DNA of 45,859 bases, taken from assembly GCA_015056865.1 (NCBI GenBank), contig SVFM01000020.1, forward strand, positions 1-45,859. Direction: 5' to 3'. The notes under the pieces are model-generated. The model had not been told where the DNA came from. It ran no database searches and worked only from the letters and a program-made list of their open reading frames with translations. The position numbers and the translations under genes are program-made. Shown here piece by piece: positions 9,001 through 15,964 of this stretch. The stretch comes from Lachnospiraceae bacterium. Its GTDB lineage: Bacteria; Bacillota; Clostridia; Lachnospirales; Lachnospiraceae. Positions within the stretch are counted from its first letter, which is position 1. Each line of letters opens with the position of its first letter.

Positions 9001-9217
9001 GACCATGCGTAAGGATTCCGGCTTTGAGGTGATGGATCATATCAAGGTTTCTATCAACGGCAATGAGAAGCTGGCAGCGCTGGCAGCAAAGAATAAAGAA
9101 GCCATTGCAGGCAAGGTGCTGGCGGATGAACTTACGGCAGACAAGGAATTTGCCATTGCCAAGGAATGGAATGTAAACGGTGAAAACGTGACCATTGCCC
9201 TGGAAATCTGTCGATAA
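6038..9217 (+). CDS. ileS: Isoleucyl-tRNA synthetase, eukaryote-like (IleRS2) class
   Basis: 1059 residues. The class I signatures are HIGH at 55-58 and KMSKS at 610-614, between them the connecting editing domain and a CPRCG zinc knuckle, then the anticodon-binding helical domain. Several marks place it in the IleRS2 clade rather than the E. coli-like IleRS1: length over 1000, GWDTHGLPVE (Thr where IleRS1 has Cys), KMSKSKGN, and no C-terminal four-Cys zinc finger. IleRS2 enzymes are typically mupirocin-tolerant. Ribosome site AAGGAA precedes the ATG at 6038. Transcribed from the promoter at 5660 through the isoleucine T-box. A very long antisense frame (5957-8506) is a codon shadow. Confidence 0.97.
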   Translation: MYEKVSADLNFVDREKKVEQFWKENKIFEKSMESRKEGPTYTFYDGPPTANGKPHIGHVLTRVIKDMIPRYRTMKGYMVPRKAGWDTHGLPVEIEVEKLLGLDGKEQIEEYGLEPFINKCKESVWKYKGMWEDFSGTVGFWADMDDPYVTYHDDFIESEWWALKEIWDKKLLYKGFKIVPYCPRCGTPLSSAEVAQGYKDVKERSAIARFKVKDEDAYILAWTTTPWTLPSNVGLCVNPVETYAKVKAADGYTYYMAQALLDIVLGRLEVKADPEKGVEAKAAYEVLETMTGKDLEYKEYVPLFDFADEIIKKQNKKAHYVVCDSYVTLTDGTGVVHIAPAFGEDDAKVGRVYDLPFVQLVDGKGEMTAETAYAGVFVKKADPIVLKDLEEKGLLYDAPKFEHSYPHCWRCDTPLIYYARESWYIKMTAVKEDLIRNNNTINWIPESIGKGRFGDWLENVQDWAISRNRYWGTPLNIWECECGHQHSIGSRAELAELSGNPDNAKVELHRPYIDAVTIPCPKCGKQMHRVPEVIDCWFDSGAMPFAQHHYPFENKDLFEQQFPAQFISEAVDQTRGWFYSLLAESTLLFNKAPYENVIVLGHVQDENGQKMSKSKGNAVDPFDALESYGADAIRWYFYINSAPWLPNRFHGKAVQEGQRKFMGTLWNTYAFFVLYANIDGFDATKYTLEYDKLPVMDKWLLSKLNSVVKAVDDHLGNYRIPEAARALDSFVDEMSNWYVRRGRERFWAKGMEQDKINAYMTLYTALVTIAKAAAPMIPFMTEEIYLNLVRSIDKEAPESVHLCDFPEVNDAWIDTKLEEDMEHVLKAVVMGRACRNTATIKNRQPIATMFIKAPFELGEFYQEIIRDELNVKKVVFTDDVREFTSYTFKPQLRTVGPKYGKQLGGIQKVLASIDGNAAMDDLKAQGFIAFDVNGVEVKLTEEDLLINIAQKEGYVTEADNVATVVLDTNLTEELVEEGYVYEIISKIQTMRKDSGFEVMDHIKVSINGNEKLAALAAKNKEAIAGKVLADELTADKEFAIAKEWNVNGENVTIALEICR

Positions 9218-9219
9218 AA

Positions 9220-9280
9220 CTACCATTATTTTTCAGCAAAAAGCAGTTGGAAAGCCCACTGCTTTTTGTTATAATGGTTG
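9220..9280 (+). terminator. Terminator of ileS
   Basis: A 10-bp stem (9238-9247, AAAAAGCAGT, with 9258-9267) has a T-rich 3' arm. Outer bases ACCATTAT (from 9222) and ATAATGGT (9271-9278) can extend it into a longer helix. Confidence 0.8.
9247..9275 (+). promoter_or_regulatory. Candidate glgP promoter embedded in the ileS terminator
   Basis: TTGGAA (9247-9252), 17 bp, TATAAT (9270-9275). The -35 lies in the terminator loop and the -10 in the outer right arm. Predicted start about 9282, leaving a 30-nt leader before glgP. Confidence 0.55.
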
Positions 9281-9312
9281 GGAAATATTTTTAGAATGAG
9301 AGGAAATTTTTA

Positions 9313-11778
9313 GTGACGTTTGATAAGGATTTGTTTAAGAAAAGTGTTTTGTACAATATAAAAGCCCTGTACCGCAGGACATTGGAGGAGGCTAATGATC
9401 AGCAGATCTTCCAGGCTGTCAGCTATGCCATCAAAGATGTGATCGTGGACAATTGGATGGAGACCCAGAAGGCCTATGAAAAGCAGGATCCCAAGACAGT
9501 TTACTATCTGTCCATGGAGTTTCTTATGGGCCGGGCTCTGGGCAACAATATGATCAATCTGCAGGCTTATGAAGGGGTAAAAGAGGCTTTGGAGGAACTG
9601 GGGCTTGACCTGAACGCTGTGGAGGATATGGAACCCGATGCCGCACTTGGCAACGGTGGTTTGGGGCGGTTGGCGGCCTGCTTTTTGGATTCCTTGGCTA
9701 CCTTGGGCTATGCGGCCTACGGCTGCGGTATTCGTTATCGCTACGGTATGTTTAAGCAGGAAATCCGGGACGGCTATCAGGTGGAGGTGCCTGATAACTG
9801 GCTGGAAAACGGCAATCCCTTTGAACTTCGAAGGCCTGAATATACCAAGATCGTAAAATTTGGCGGCTACGTGGATGGTTATTTTGATGAAAATGGCAAG
9901 GGCCATTTTGAACAAAAGAATTACCAGTCTGTAAAAGCGGTTCCTTATGATCTGCCCATCGTGGGCTATGGCAACGGTATTGTGAACACCCTGCGTATCT
10001 GGGATGCCCAGCCGGTGGAGTGTTTCCAGCTGGATTCTTTTGATAAGGGAGATTATCAGAAGGCAGTGGAACAGGAGAACCTGGCCAGAAATATTGTGGA
10101 AGTGCTATACCCTAACGATAATCATTATGCAGGCAAAGAGCTTCGCTTAAAACAGCAGTATTTCTTTATCTCTGCATCCGTACAGGAGGCAGTGGCCAAG
10201 TATATGCGCAGTCATGAGGATATCCGTGGATTTCATGAAAAGGTGACTTTTCAGCTGAATGATACTCATCCTACCGTGGCGATCCCTGAACTGATGCGTA
10301 TTCTCATGGATGATTACGGATTGGAGTGGGAGGAAGCCTGGGAGGTGACTACTAAGACCTGTGCTTACACCAACCACACTATCATGTCGGAGGCTCTGGA
10401 GAAGTGGCCTGTGGATCTGTTTTCCAGACTGTTGCCCAGAATCTACCAGATCGTGGAGGAAATCAACCGTAGGTTTATCCTGAAGATTCAGGAAAAATAT
10501 CAGGATGTTCCCGGGGGGGATGTGCAGGAGAAGATCCGCAAGATGGCTATTCTCTGGGATGGTCAAGTGAAGATGGCTCATATGGCTATTGTGGCAGGCT
10601 ATTCCGTGAACGGTGTGGCCAGGTTACACACGGAGATTCTGAAGCATCAGGAACTGCGGCATTTTTATGAGATCTTTCCGGAAAAATTTAATAATAAGAC
10701 CAATGGTATTACCCAGAGGCGCTTTTTGCTCCACGGCAATCCCCTGCTGGCAAAGTGGGTGACAGAGCGGGTGGGTGACGGTTGGATCACGGATCTGCCT
10801 AAGATCAGCGGGCTTGCAGTTTTTGCAGAGGATGAAAAGGCCAGAGAGGAATTCATGGAGATCAAGCTGCGCAACAAACAGCGCTTGGCTAAATACATTC
10901 TGGAGCATAATGGGGTGGAGGTAGATCCGAACTCCATCTTTGATGTGCAAGTGAAGCGTCTGCATGAGTATAAGCGTCAGCTTTTGAACATTCTTCATGT
11001 GATGTATCTGTACAATCAGTTGAAAGATCATCCGGATATGGACTTCTATCCCAGAACCTTCATCTTTGGTGCAAAAGCGGCAGCAGGTTATCACAATGCA
11101 AAGCTGACCATCAAACTGATCAACGCAGTGGCGGAGGTGGTAAATAACGACCCGGCCATCGGCGGCAAGCTGAAAGTGGTGTTTATTGAAAATTATCGGG
11201 TTTCCAATGCGGAGTGGATCTTTGCGGCAGCGGATGTGTCCGAGCAGATCTCTACAGCCAGCAAAGAGGCTTCCGGTACCGGTAATATGAAGTTTATGTT
11301 AAATGGTGCTTTGACCCTAGGAACCATGGATGGTGCCAATGTAGAGATCGTGGAGGAAGTTGGGGCAGAACACGCTTTCATATTCGGTCTCAGTTCAGAC
11401 GAGGTCATTCGCTATGAAAATCAGGGCGGTTATGATCCCATAGAAATATACAACAATGACCCGGATATCCGCAGGGTATTGGATCAGCTGGTGGACGGCA
11501 CCTATGCTCAGGGAGATACAGAGCGTTTCCGTACCTTGTATAACTCCCTGCTCAATACTTTAAGCACTTCCAAGGCAGACACTTACTTTATCCTGAAGGA
11601 TTTCAAAGCCTATGCTCAGGCACACAAGAAGGTGGAAGAGGCCTACAAAGACAGGGCAAACTGGGCCAAGAGTGCCATTCTAAACGTGGCAAGTTCCGGC
11701 AAGTTTACATCTGATCGAACCATTCAGCAGTACGTGGATGAGATTTGGCATTTGGATCCGGTTCGCTTGGAAAAATAA
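9313..11778 (+). CDS. glgP: Glycogen/starch/maltodextrin phosphorylase (GT35)
   Basis: 821 residues, full length for the family. It releases glucose-1-phosphate from alpha-1,4-glucan ends using phosphate and pyridoxal phosphate. Visible motifs are YYLSMEFLMGR near residue 60, AALGNGGLGRLAACF near 110, DTHPTVAIPELMR near 320, VKRLHEYKRQ near 550, and the cofactor-lysine segment EASGTGNMKFMLNG with K660. The start is GTG at 9313 with AGAGGAAA 8 nt upstream; the ATG at 9296 leads to an immediate stop in another frame. No other glycogen genes are nearby, so it is probably a stand-alone copy. It appears to be co-transcribed with the CapA-type gene 33 bp downstream. Confidence 0.96.
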   Translation: MTFDKDLFKKSVLYNIKALYRRTLEEANDQQIFQAVSYAIKDVIVDNWMETQKAYEKQDPKTVYYLSMEFLMGRALGNNMINLQAYEGVKEALEELGLDLNAVEDMEPDAALGNGGLGRLAACFLDSLATLGYAAYGCGIRYRYGMFKQEIRDGYQVEVPDNWLENGNPFELRRPEYTKIVKFGGYVDGYFDENGKGHFEQKNYQSVKAVPYDLPIVGYGNGIVNTLRIWDAQPVECFQLDSFDKGDYQKAVEQENLARNIVEVLYPNDNHYAGKELRLKQQYFFISASVQEAVAKYMRSHEDIRGFHEKVTFQLNDTHPTVAIPELMRILMDDYGLEWEEAWEVTTKTCAYTNHTIMSEALEKWPVDLFSRLLPRIYQIVEEINRRFILKIQEKYQDVPGGDVQEKIRKMAILWDGQVKMAHMAIVAGYSVNGVARLHTEILKHQELRHFYEIFPEKFNNKTNGITQRRFLLHGNPLLAKWVTERVGDGWITDLPKISGLAVFAEDEKAREEFMEIKLRNKQRLAKYILEHNGVEVDPNSIFDVQVKRLHEYKRQLLNILHVMYLYNQLKDHPDMDFYPRTFIFGAKAAAGYHNAKLTIKLINAVAEVVNNDPAIGGKLKVVFIENYRVSNAEWIFAAADVSEQISTASKEASGTGNMKFMLNGALTLGTMDGANVEIVEEVGAEHAFIFGLSSDEVIRYENQGGYDPIEIYNNDPDIRRVLDQLVDGTYAQGDTERFRTLYNSLLNTLSTSKADTYFILKDFKAYAQAHKKVEEAYKDRANWAKSAILNVASSGKFTSDRTIQQYVDEIWHLDPVRLEK

Positions 11779-11811
11779 GACCCCTACAGGCAGGCTTGGA
11801 GGATAAAAATC

Positions 11812-13104
11812 ATGAAAAAACGCGTAAAAAATATTACCGTAGTAGTTTTGGCATTGATGCTGGTAATTTGTGGTTGTGGAAAGGATGCCCAGACCATGGC
11901 GGGGAATTCCACATCCACACAGGATGCAGTTTCGCAGGTGCAGTCCAACTCAGAGCAGTACAGCTCCGGGGAAGAAGTTCCGGAAAGCCGGGAGCCCCAG
12001 TCTGATATGCCGGAATCTTCAGAGCAGCCCGGCTCAGAGCAGTTCAGTTCGGAGCCGGAGCCCTTTGTGGAGCCGGAAGTGGATCTGATCATGGTGGGGG
12101 ATGTGCTGATGCACATGCGTGTGACCAACAGCGGCAAGCAGGCGGATGGCAGTTACAATTTTGATCGATTGTTTGAGCCCACTAAGGAGATGGTGGAGGA
12201 GGCTGATTTGGCCATTGTGAACCAGGAGGTGATCATGGGCGGGGCGGAGTTTGGCTATTCCGGCTATCCCAGATTTAATGCGCCCTATGCCCTGGCGGAC
12301 AGTCTGGTAAATACAGGATTTGATGTGGTGCTGCACGCTACCAATCACACCATGGACAAAGGTGAGGAAGGCGTACTCAACTGTCTGAACTACTGGGAGA
12401 CCAATTTCCCGGAGACAGCGGTGATCGGTATGTATGACAGCCAGGAGGAGCGGGATCAGATCTATGTGTATGAGCAGGACGGTATCCGTATTGCCATTTT
12501 GAACTATACCTACGGAACCAACGGGATAGCGGTTCCGGAGGACAAGCCTTATATGGTCAATATTATGAAAGAAAGTCTGATCAAGGCTGACATTCAAAAA
12601 GCCAAAGAGATTGCGGACTTTGTGATTGTGTGCCCTCATTGGGGCACGGAATATGTGCATGAGCCTTCCAAGTGGCAAAGGGTTTGGGGAGAGTTTATGA
12701 TTGACAGCGGAGCGGATTTGATCCTGGGCACTCATCCTCATGTGATAGAGCCGGTAGAGTGGGTGGAAACAGAGAAGGGAAACAAGGGATTGGTATACTG
12801 GTCACTAGGCAACTACATCAATTCTACAGCCTCAGAAGGAGAAGGTGTGGCAGATCGTATGCTGGGTGCCATGGCAACCGTCACCATAGCCAAGACGGAG
12901 GATGGAGAAGTTTACATCAAAGAATACGGTGCAGAGCCTTTGGTTACTTATGTATCCGGTAACGGAAAAACCATTGTGACTTACCCTATGGAGGAATTTA
13001 CGGAAGATATGGCTAACGAGAGTTCCACCAAAAAGAAGGACCCCAATTTCAGCCTGGAATACTGTGAACAGGTGTGGGAGCAGGTATTTGGGGAAATCGA
13101 ATAA
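11812..13104 (+). CDS. CapA/PgsA-type lipoprotein (poly-gamma-glutamate synthesis family)
   Basis: 430 residues. A lipoprotein signal (MKKRVKNIT…LVICGCG, lipid Cys at about 21-23) is followed by an acidic Ser/Glu/Pro-rich linker to about residue 85. The metallophosphatase-like PGA_cap domain follows, with DLIMVGDVLMH, VNQEV, ATNHTMDKGEEG, CPHWGTEY, GTHPHVIEP and SLGNYI. Homologues are needed for gamma-PGA capsule synthesis or anchoring, but no pgsB/pgsC partners are present, so a free-standing surface hydrolase is as likely. GGAGGA precedes the ATG. The 33-bp gap after glgP suggests co-transcription. Confidence 0.88.
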   Translation: MKKRVKNITVVVLALMLVICGCGKDAQTMAGNSTSTQDAVSQVQSNSEQYSSGEEVPESREPQSDMPESSEQPGSEQFSSEPEPFVEPEVDLIMVGDVLMHMRVTNSGKQADGSYNFDRLFEPTKEMVEEADLAIVNQEVIMGGAEFGYSGYPRFNAPYALADSLVNTGFDVVLHATNHTMDKGEEGVLNCLNYWETNFPETAVIGMYDSQEERDQIYVYEQDGIRIAILNYTYGTNGIAVPEDKPYMVNIMKESLIKADIQKAKEIADFVIVCPHWGTEYVHEPSKWQRVWGEFMIDSGADLILGTHPHVIEPVEWVETEKGNKGLVYWSLGNYINSTASEGEGVADRMLGAMATVTIAKTEDGEVYIKEYGAEPLVTYVSGNGKTIVTYPMEEFTEDMANESSTKKKDPNFSLEYCEQVWEQVFGEIE

Positions 13105-13115
13105 GAGGAATATAG

Positions 13116-13162
13116 AAATCCTTCCCGGACTTGGGGTTGCAGTCACAGGGAAGGATTTTTGT
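13116..13162 (+). terminator. Strong terminator of the glgP-capA unit
   Basis: The arms 13116-13126 and 13148-13158 pair over 11 bp (AAATCCTTCCC with GGGAAGGATTT), followed by TTT; an inner GACT/AGTC stem tightens the loop. Confidence 0.88.
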
Positions 13163-13176
13163 CAGATTCTCAAAAC

Positions 13177-14169
13177 TTATTTTATGTAAAAACGGAATTG
13201 AGCAGCACCGGTGTCGTGGTCGTAGGCGTTCATGTTAAAGCCAAGGCCGCTGGCTTTGGCTAAAGCGTCATAAACCATACTGGTGCAGTATTCAAAGCTT
13301 TTACCGGGGGTATAGCCGCGGCCCTTCATATATTTGACAGCAGGGCAGTAGTGGACAGTGACAGCAACTTCACTGTCGGTCTCCACCAAGGAAAGGGCAG
13401 TGTGCGCCTCCTCTGTATCATACAACCAGCGTAAGTACTCTGCAATAGCAGCAAGGCCCTTCTCTTCAATGGCTTGCAGCAGCGGTACATGGAAAGCCAA
13501 AGTGAACTGGGACAGGTATTCCTGTAATCCTTCCATGCCGTAGTTGTCCAACACGTATCCTGCACCTCGGTCCATGTACACATGAAATTCGGGATGTAGA
13601 TATTTATAACCTTCTGAGGTGGTAGTCTGCTGGATGGTGTTCTCGGAGGCAAAGGGACAGCCGGTGGTGTCTGCCGTGCACCCGTTCATTTCGCACTGGT
13701 ACATCTTTTCTACCATTTCCTGAGGATTCCCTGAAAACTTTTGGGGATCGATGATCAGGGTACGGCAACAGGCACGTTCAGCACCACGATAATCATTGAA
13801 GCACTCAAATCCATGCTTTTTTAAAGACAGATCATAACTGTCGCAATGCTTGCAGTACTCCTCAAAAGGCTCCATATACCCCAGTTTGGCAAAGCGGCCC
13901 TTGGAAGGGCAGGAGTGCATACAGCTGATATGCCAGCCCTCTTTTTCGCTGAACACTTGAGTGTTATCGCAGGCTTCTTCCCTATGGATGACTGTCCAGT
14001 AATCCCAGCAACCTCGGATACCGGCCCGATCCAGATGTTCGTTCAAGGGGCTCTTTTCAGGTTGAAACAGCCAATTCCAGTAGTCATATACGGCCTGTCT
14101 TCCGGCCTTTTTATCTATAAATTTAAAAAGTTCGCTGTATGCGGGAACAAATTCTGTACATGAAATCAT
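13177..14169 (-). CDS. Cys-rich protein with two ATC-hydrolase-like repeats, function unknown
   Basis: 330 residues, no signal peptide or membrane helix, at least 15 Cys. Two halves look duplicated. Residues about 12-140 contain the helical stretch YDYWNWLFQ and then a domain with CP at 87-88, GYMEPFEEYC at 97-106 and ACCRTLII at 133-140. Residues about 228-330 contain AEYLRWLYD and then YCP at 274-276, GYTPGKSFEYC at 285-295 and FRFYI near the end. The CP…C pattern resembles the L-2-amino-thiazoline-4-carboxylate hydrolase-like family of Firmicutes, but this is a weak, memory-based match. Last gene of a four-gene operon, 20 bp after the aldolase gene, ribosome site AAGGAG. Probably a cytoplasmic enzyme of the same pathway. 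Confidence 0.6.
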   Translation of the reverse strand: MISCTEFVPAYSELFKFIDKKAGRQAVYDYWNWLFQPEKSPLNEHLDRAGIRGCWDYWTVIHREEACDNTQVFSEKEGWHISCMHSCPSKGRFAKLGYMEPFEEYCKHCDSYDLSLKKHGFECFNDYRGAERACCRTLIIDPQKFSGNPQEMVEKMYQCEMNGCTADTTGCPFASENTIQQTTTSEGYKYLHPEFHVYMDRGAGYVLDNYGMEGLQEYLSQFTLAFHVPLLQAIEEKGLAAIAEYLRWLYDTEEAHTALSLVETDSEVAVTVHYCPAVKYMKGRGYTPGKSFEYCTSMVYDALAKASGLGFNMNAYDHDTGAAQFRFYIK

Positions 14170-14189
14170 GCTACTTTCTCCTTATGATA

Positions 14190-15071
14190 TCAGATTTCCC
14201 CCATTGACCTCATGGCAACCGTGATCTTTTCCTTCCATTCATCGGAAATCTCTTTTTGATAGTCTTTTGCAAAATTGCCTTCACAGCCCAGCAGATGCAT
14301 CGCGTGGGAAAATGCTTTCGCAAGGCAAGGAGAGGATGAAAACAGATTTCTCAGACAGATAATCCCATCCAGAGCCGCACCTCCCGTTGCATAGTCGCCG
14401 GTAGCCATTGCCTGGTACATTCTCTGTGCGGTTTTGGGGGTGCAGGCAAACATGCCGTCCAGATTTTTATCGATGCCATACTTATAAGCAATGTCAAAAT
14501 CGTCTAAGTTGCTGTACATCATGGTAAAATCGTCGGGACGGTCCGTGGCCCTGTGAAGGATTCTTTGAGTCACCATATTACCGGACTTGATGCCTTTGAT
14601 ATTGGGGTTCTTCCACAGCTTCATAACAGTATCGGGAGTGGTGGCTGTTTTCGTGACTACAGGCAGATCGTACAGATAGGTAGCCCGGCCGGAGCGGTTG
14701 GCTATTTCATTGTAGAACTCGAAAATATTGTCCTGAGTTACGGTGTCATAGTAAGGAACCGTAGAAACGATGCCATCGATGCCATCAATGTCCTTTAGCG
14801 CTTCTACTCGCTCCATGACACGGTTGATGGACAGATCGGTAACACCTATCAGAACAGGAACTCTGCCGGCTACTGCCTTGACGCTTTCTGCGGCCACCTT
14901 GGCATACTCAGTCTGTTTAATGTAGCTCATCTGTCCCATGGAACCCATGACCAACAAGCCGGAGACACCGGCCTGGATCTGCAACTCGATCTGGTGAGCC
15001 ATGCTTTCGGGAAGGAAATTCCCGTTTTCGTCCAGAGGAGTGCCTAATGCAGTGTAAAATCCTTTTTTCAT
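14190..15071 (-). CDS. Dihydrodipicolinate synthase/N-acetylneuraminate lyase (DapA/NanA) family aldolase
   Basis: 293 residues, the usual family length, a single TIM barrel. The Schiff-base lysine is K162 in GIKSGN. The proton-relay Tyr is Y134 in TYLYDLP. The substrate loop is GSMGQ (43-47) in place of the GTTGE of true DapA. That change, and the operon with a ceramidase-like protein and an AraC regulator, point to a catabolic 2-oxo-acid aldolase or lyase rather than lysine synthesis. The substrate is unknown; no sialic acid or KDG partner genes are present. Third gene of the operon, 26 bp after the AraC gene. Confidence 0.85.
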   Translation of the reverse strand: MKKGFYTALGTPLDENGNFLPESMAHQIELQIQAGVSGLLVMGSMGQMSYIKQTEYAKVAAESVKAVAGRVPVLIGVTDLSINRVMERVEALKDIDGIDGIVSTVPYYDTVTQDNIFEFYNEIANRSGRATYLYDLPVVTKTATTPDTVMKLWKNPNIKGIKSGNMVTQRILHRATDRPDDFTMMYSNLDDFDIAYKYGIDKNLDGMFACTPKTAQRMYQAMATGDYATGGAALDGIICLRNLFSSSPCLAKAFSHAMHLLGCEGNFAKDYQKEISDEWKEKITVAMRSMGEI

Positions 15072-15097
15072 ATATTACCTCCTAAAATTAATATTGG

Positions 15098-15934
15098 TTA
15101 TTTGTTTTCGCTGTACAAATCTCGATATTTTTTTGGTGTCATACCAAAGTATTTCTTAAATGCACTATAAAAAGAAGACTCTGTGGTATAATTCACCATA
15201 GAAGATATATCGTCAATCCGATGATGGGTTGTCCGCAGGAGCCATGCGGCATAGTCCATGCGGGCCCGTATGGATTTTTCCCGAAAGCTCATACCGTAAT
15301 GTTGCTGCAGGATGCGATTAAGTTGCCTGCGGGACAGATGGAGCAGCCGGGCCAAATCCTGTTCTGTGCCTATGGGTGCAGGCCAGGAAGAAAAGAACAT
15401 ATCAATGATATTATAGGGTAGGTAGTTCTCCCTGATCCATGGTAGATCGTCTGAGATGGGATGGCGCTTAACCATCCGCAGGATCGTGACAATAAGGGTT
15501 GTAAGGCAGGCATGGATCAGTTCGGTTTGGTAAAGATCTGTATTATCGATCTCCCGTAGCAATTGCCGGCAGACCTCCAGTTGCGTCTCTGTCAATTGAA
15601 AGATGGGTGAAGCACTGAGACGATACAGCAGATCGGCCATATGGCCATCTTTTCCAATCGTCAAACTGATGGATAGCCGTTCAAAGGAGGTTGATACCTG
15701 ACGTGCATTGTGAAAACAATTGGGTGCAACGACAACGGCAGTTCCGCTGGGTAAAGGGTAAGCCTTATCTTCTACTTCCATTACGCAGGAACCGGAGAGA
15801 ATAATATGTAGCTCATATTCGGCGTTGCAATGCCTTCTGGTTCTCCAAGTATATCGATCTGATGACAACAGGGCGATCAAGGAAATGTGAACAGGTTCGC
15901 CGGCAAGGGTAAGGGTTACAGATGTATTCTCCAT
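15098..15934 (-). CDS. AraC-family transcriptional regulator
   Basis: 278 residues. The N-terminal half is a cupin-like sensor (about 10-110), with H/E residues in ELHIILSGSC and the turn PSGTAVVVAP. The C-terminal 100 residues carry the two helix-turn-helix units (LARLLHLSRRQLNRIL and IDDISSMVNYTTESSFYSAFKKYFG) and end in TPKKYRDLY. ATG at 15934 with AAGGAG. Embedded as the second gene of the operon, it is expected to sense the substrate of that operon and act on the upstream region around 17340-17470. Confidence 0.93.
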   Translation of the reverse strand: MENTSVTLTLAGEPVHISLIALLSSDRYTWRTRRHCNAEYELHIILSGSCVMEVEDKAYPLPSGTAVVVAPNCFHNARQVSTSFERLSISLTIGKDGHMADLLYRLSASPIFQLTETQLEVCRQLLREIDNTDLYQTELIHACLTTLIVTILRMVKRHPISDDLPWIRENYLPYNIIDMFFSSWPAPIGTEQDLARLLHLSRRQLNRILQQHYGMSFREKSIRARMDYAAWLLRTTHHRIDDISSMVNYTTESSFYSAFKKYFGMTPKKYRDLYSENK

Positions 15935-15964
15935 AGGAAAAACTCCTTTTGTAAGTATAGGTGA

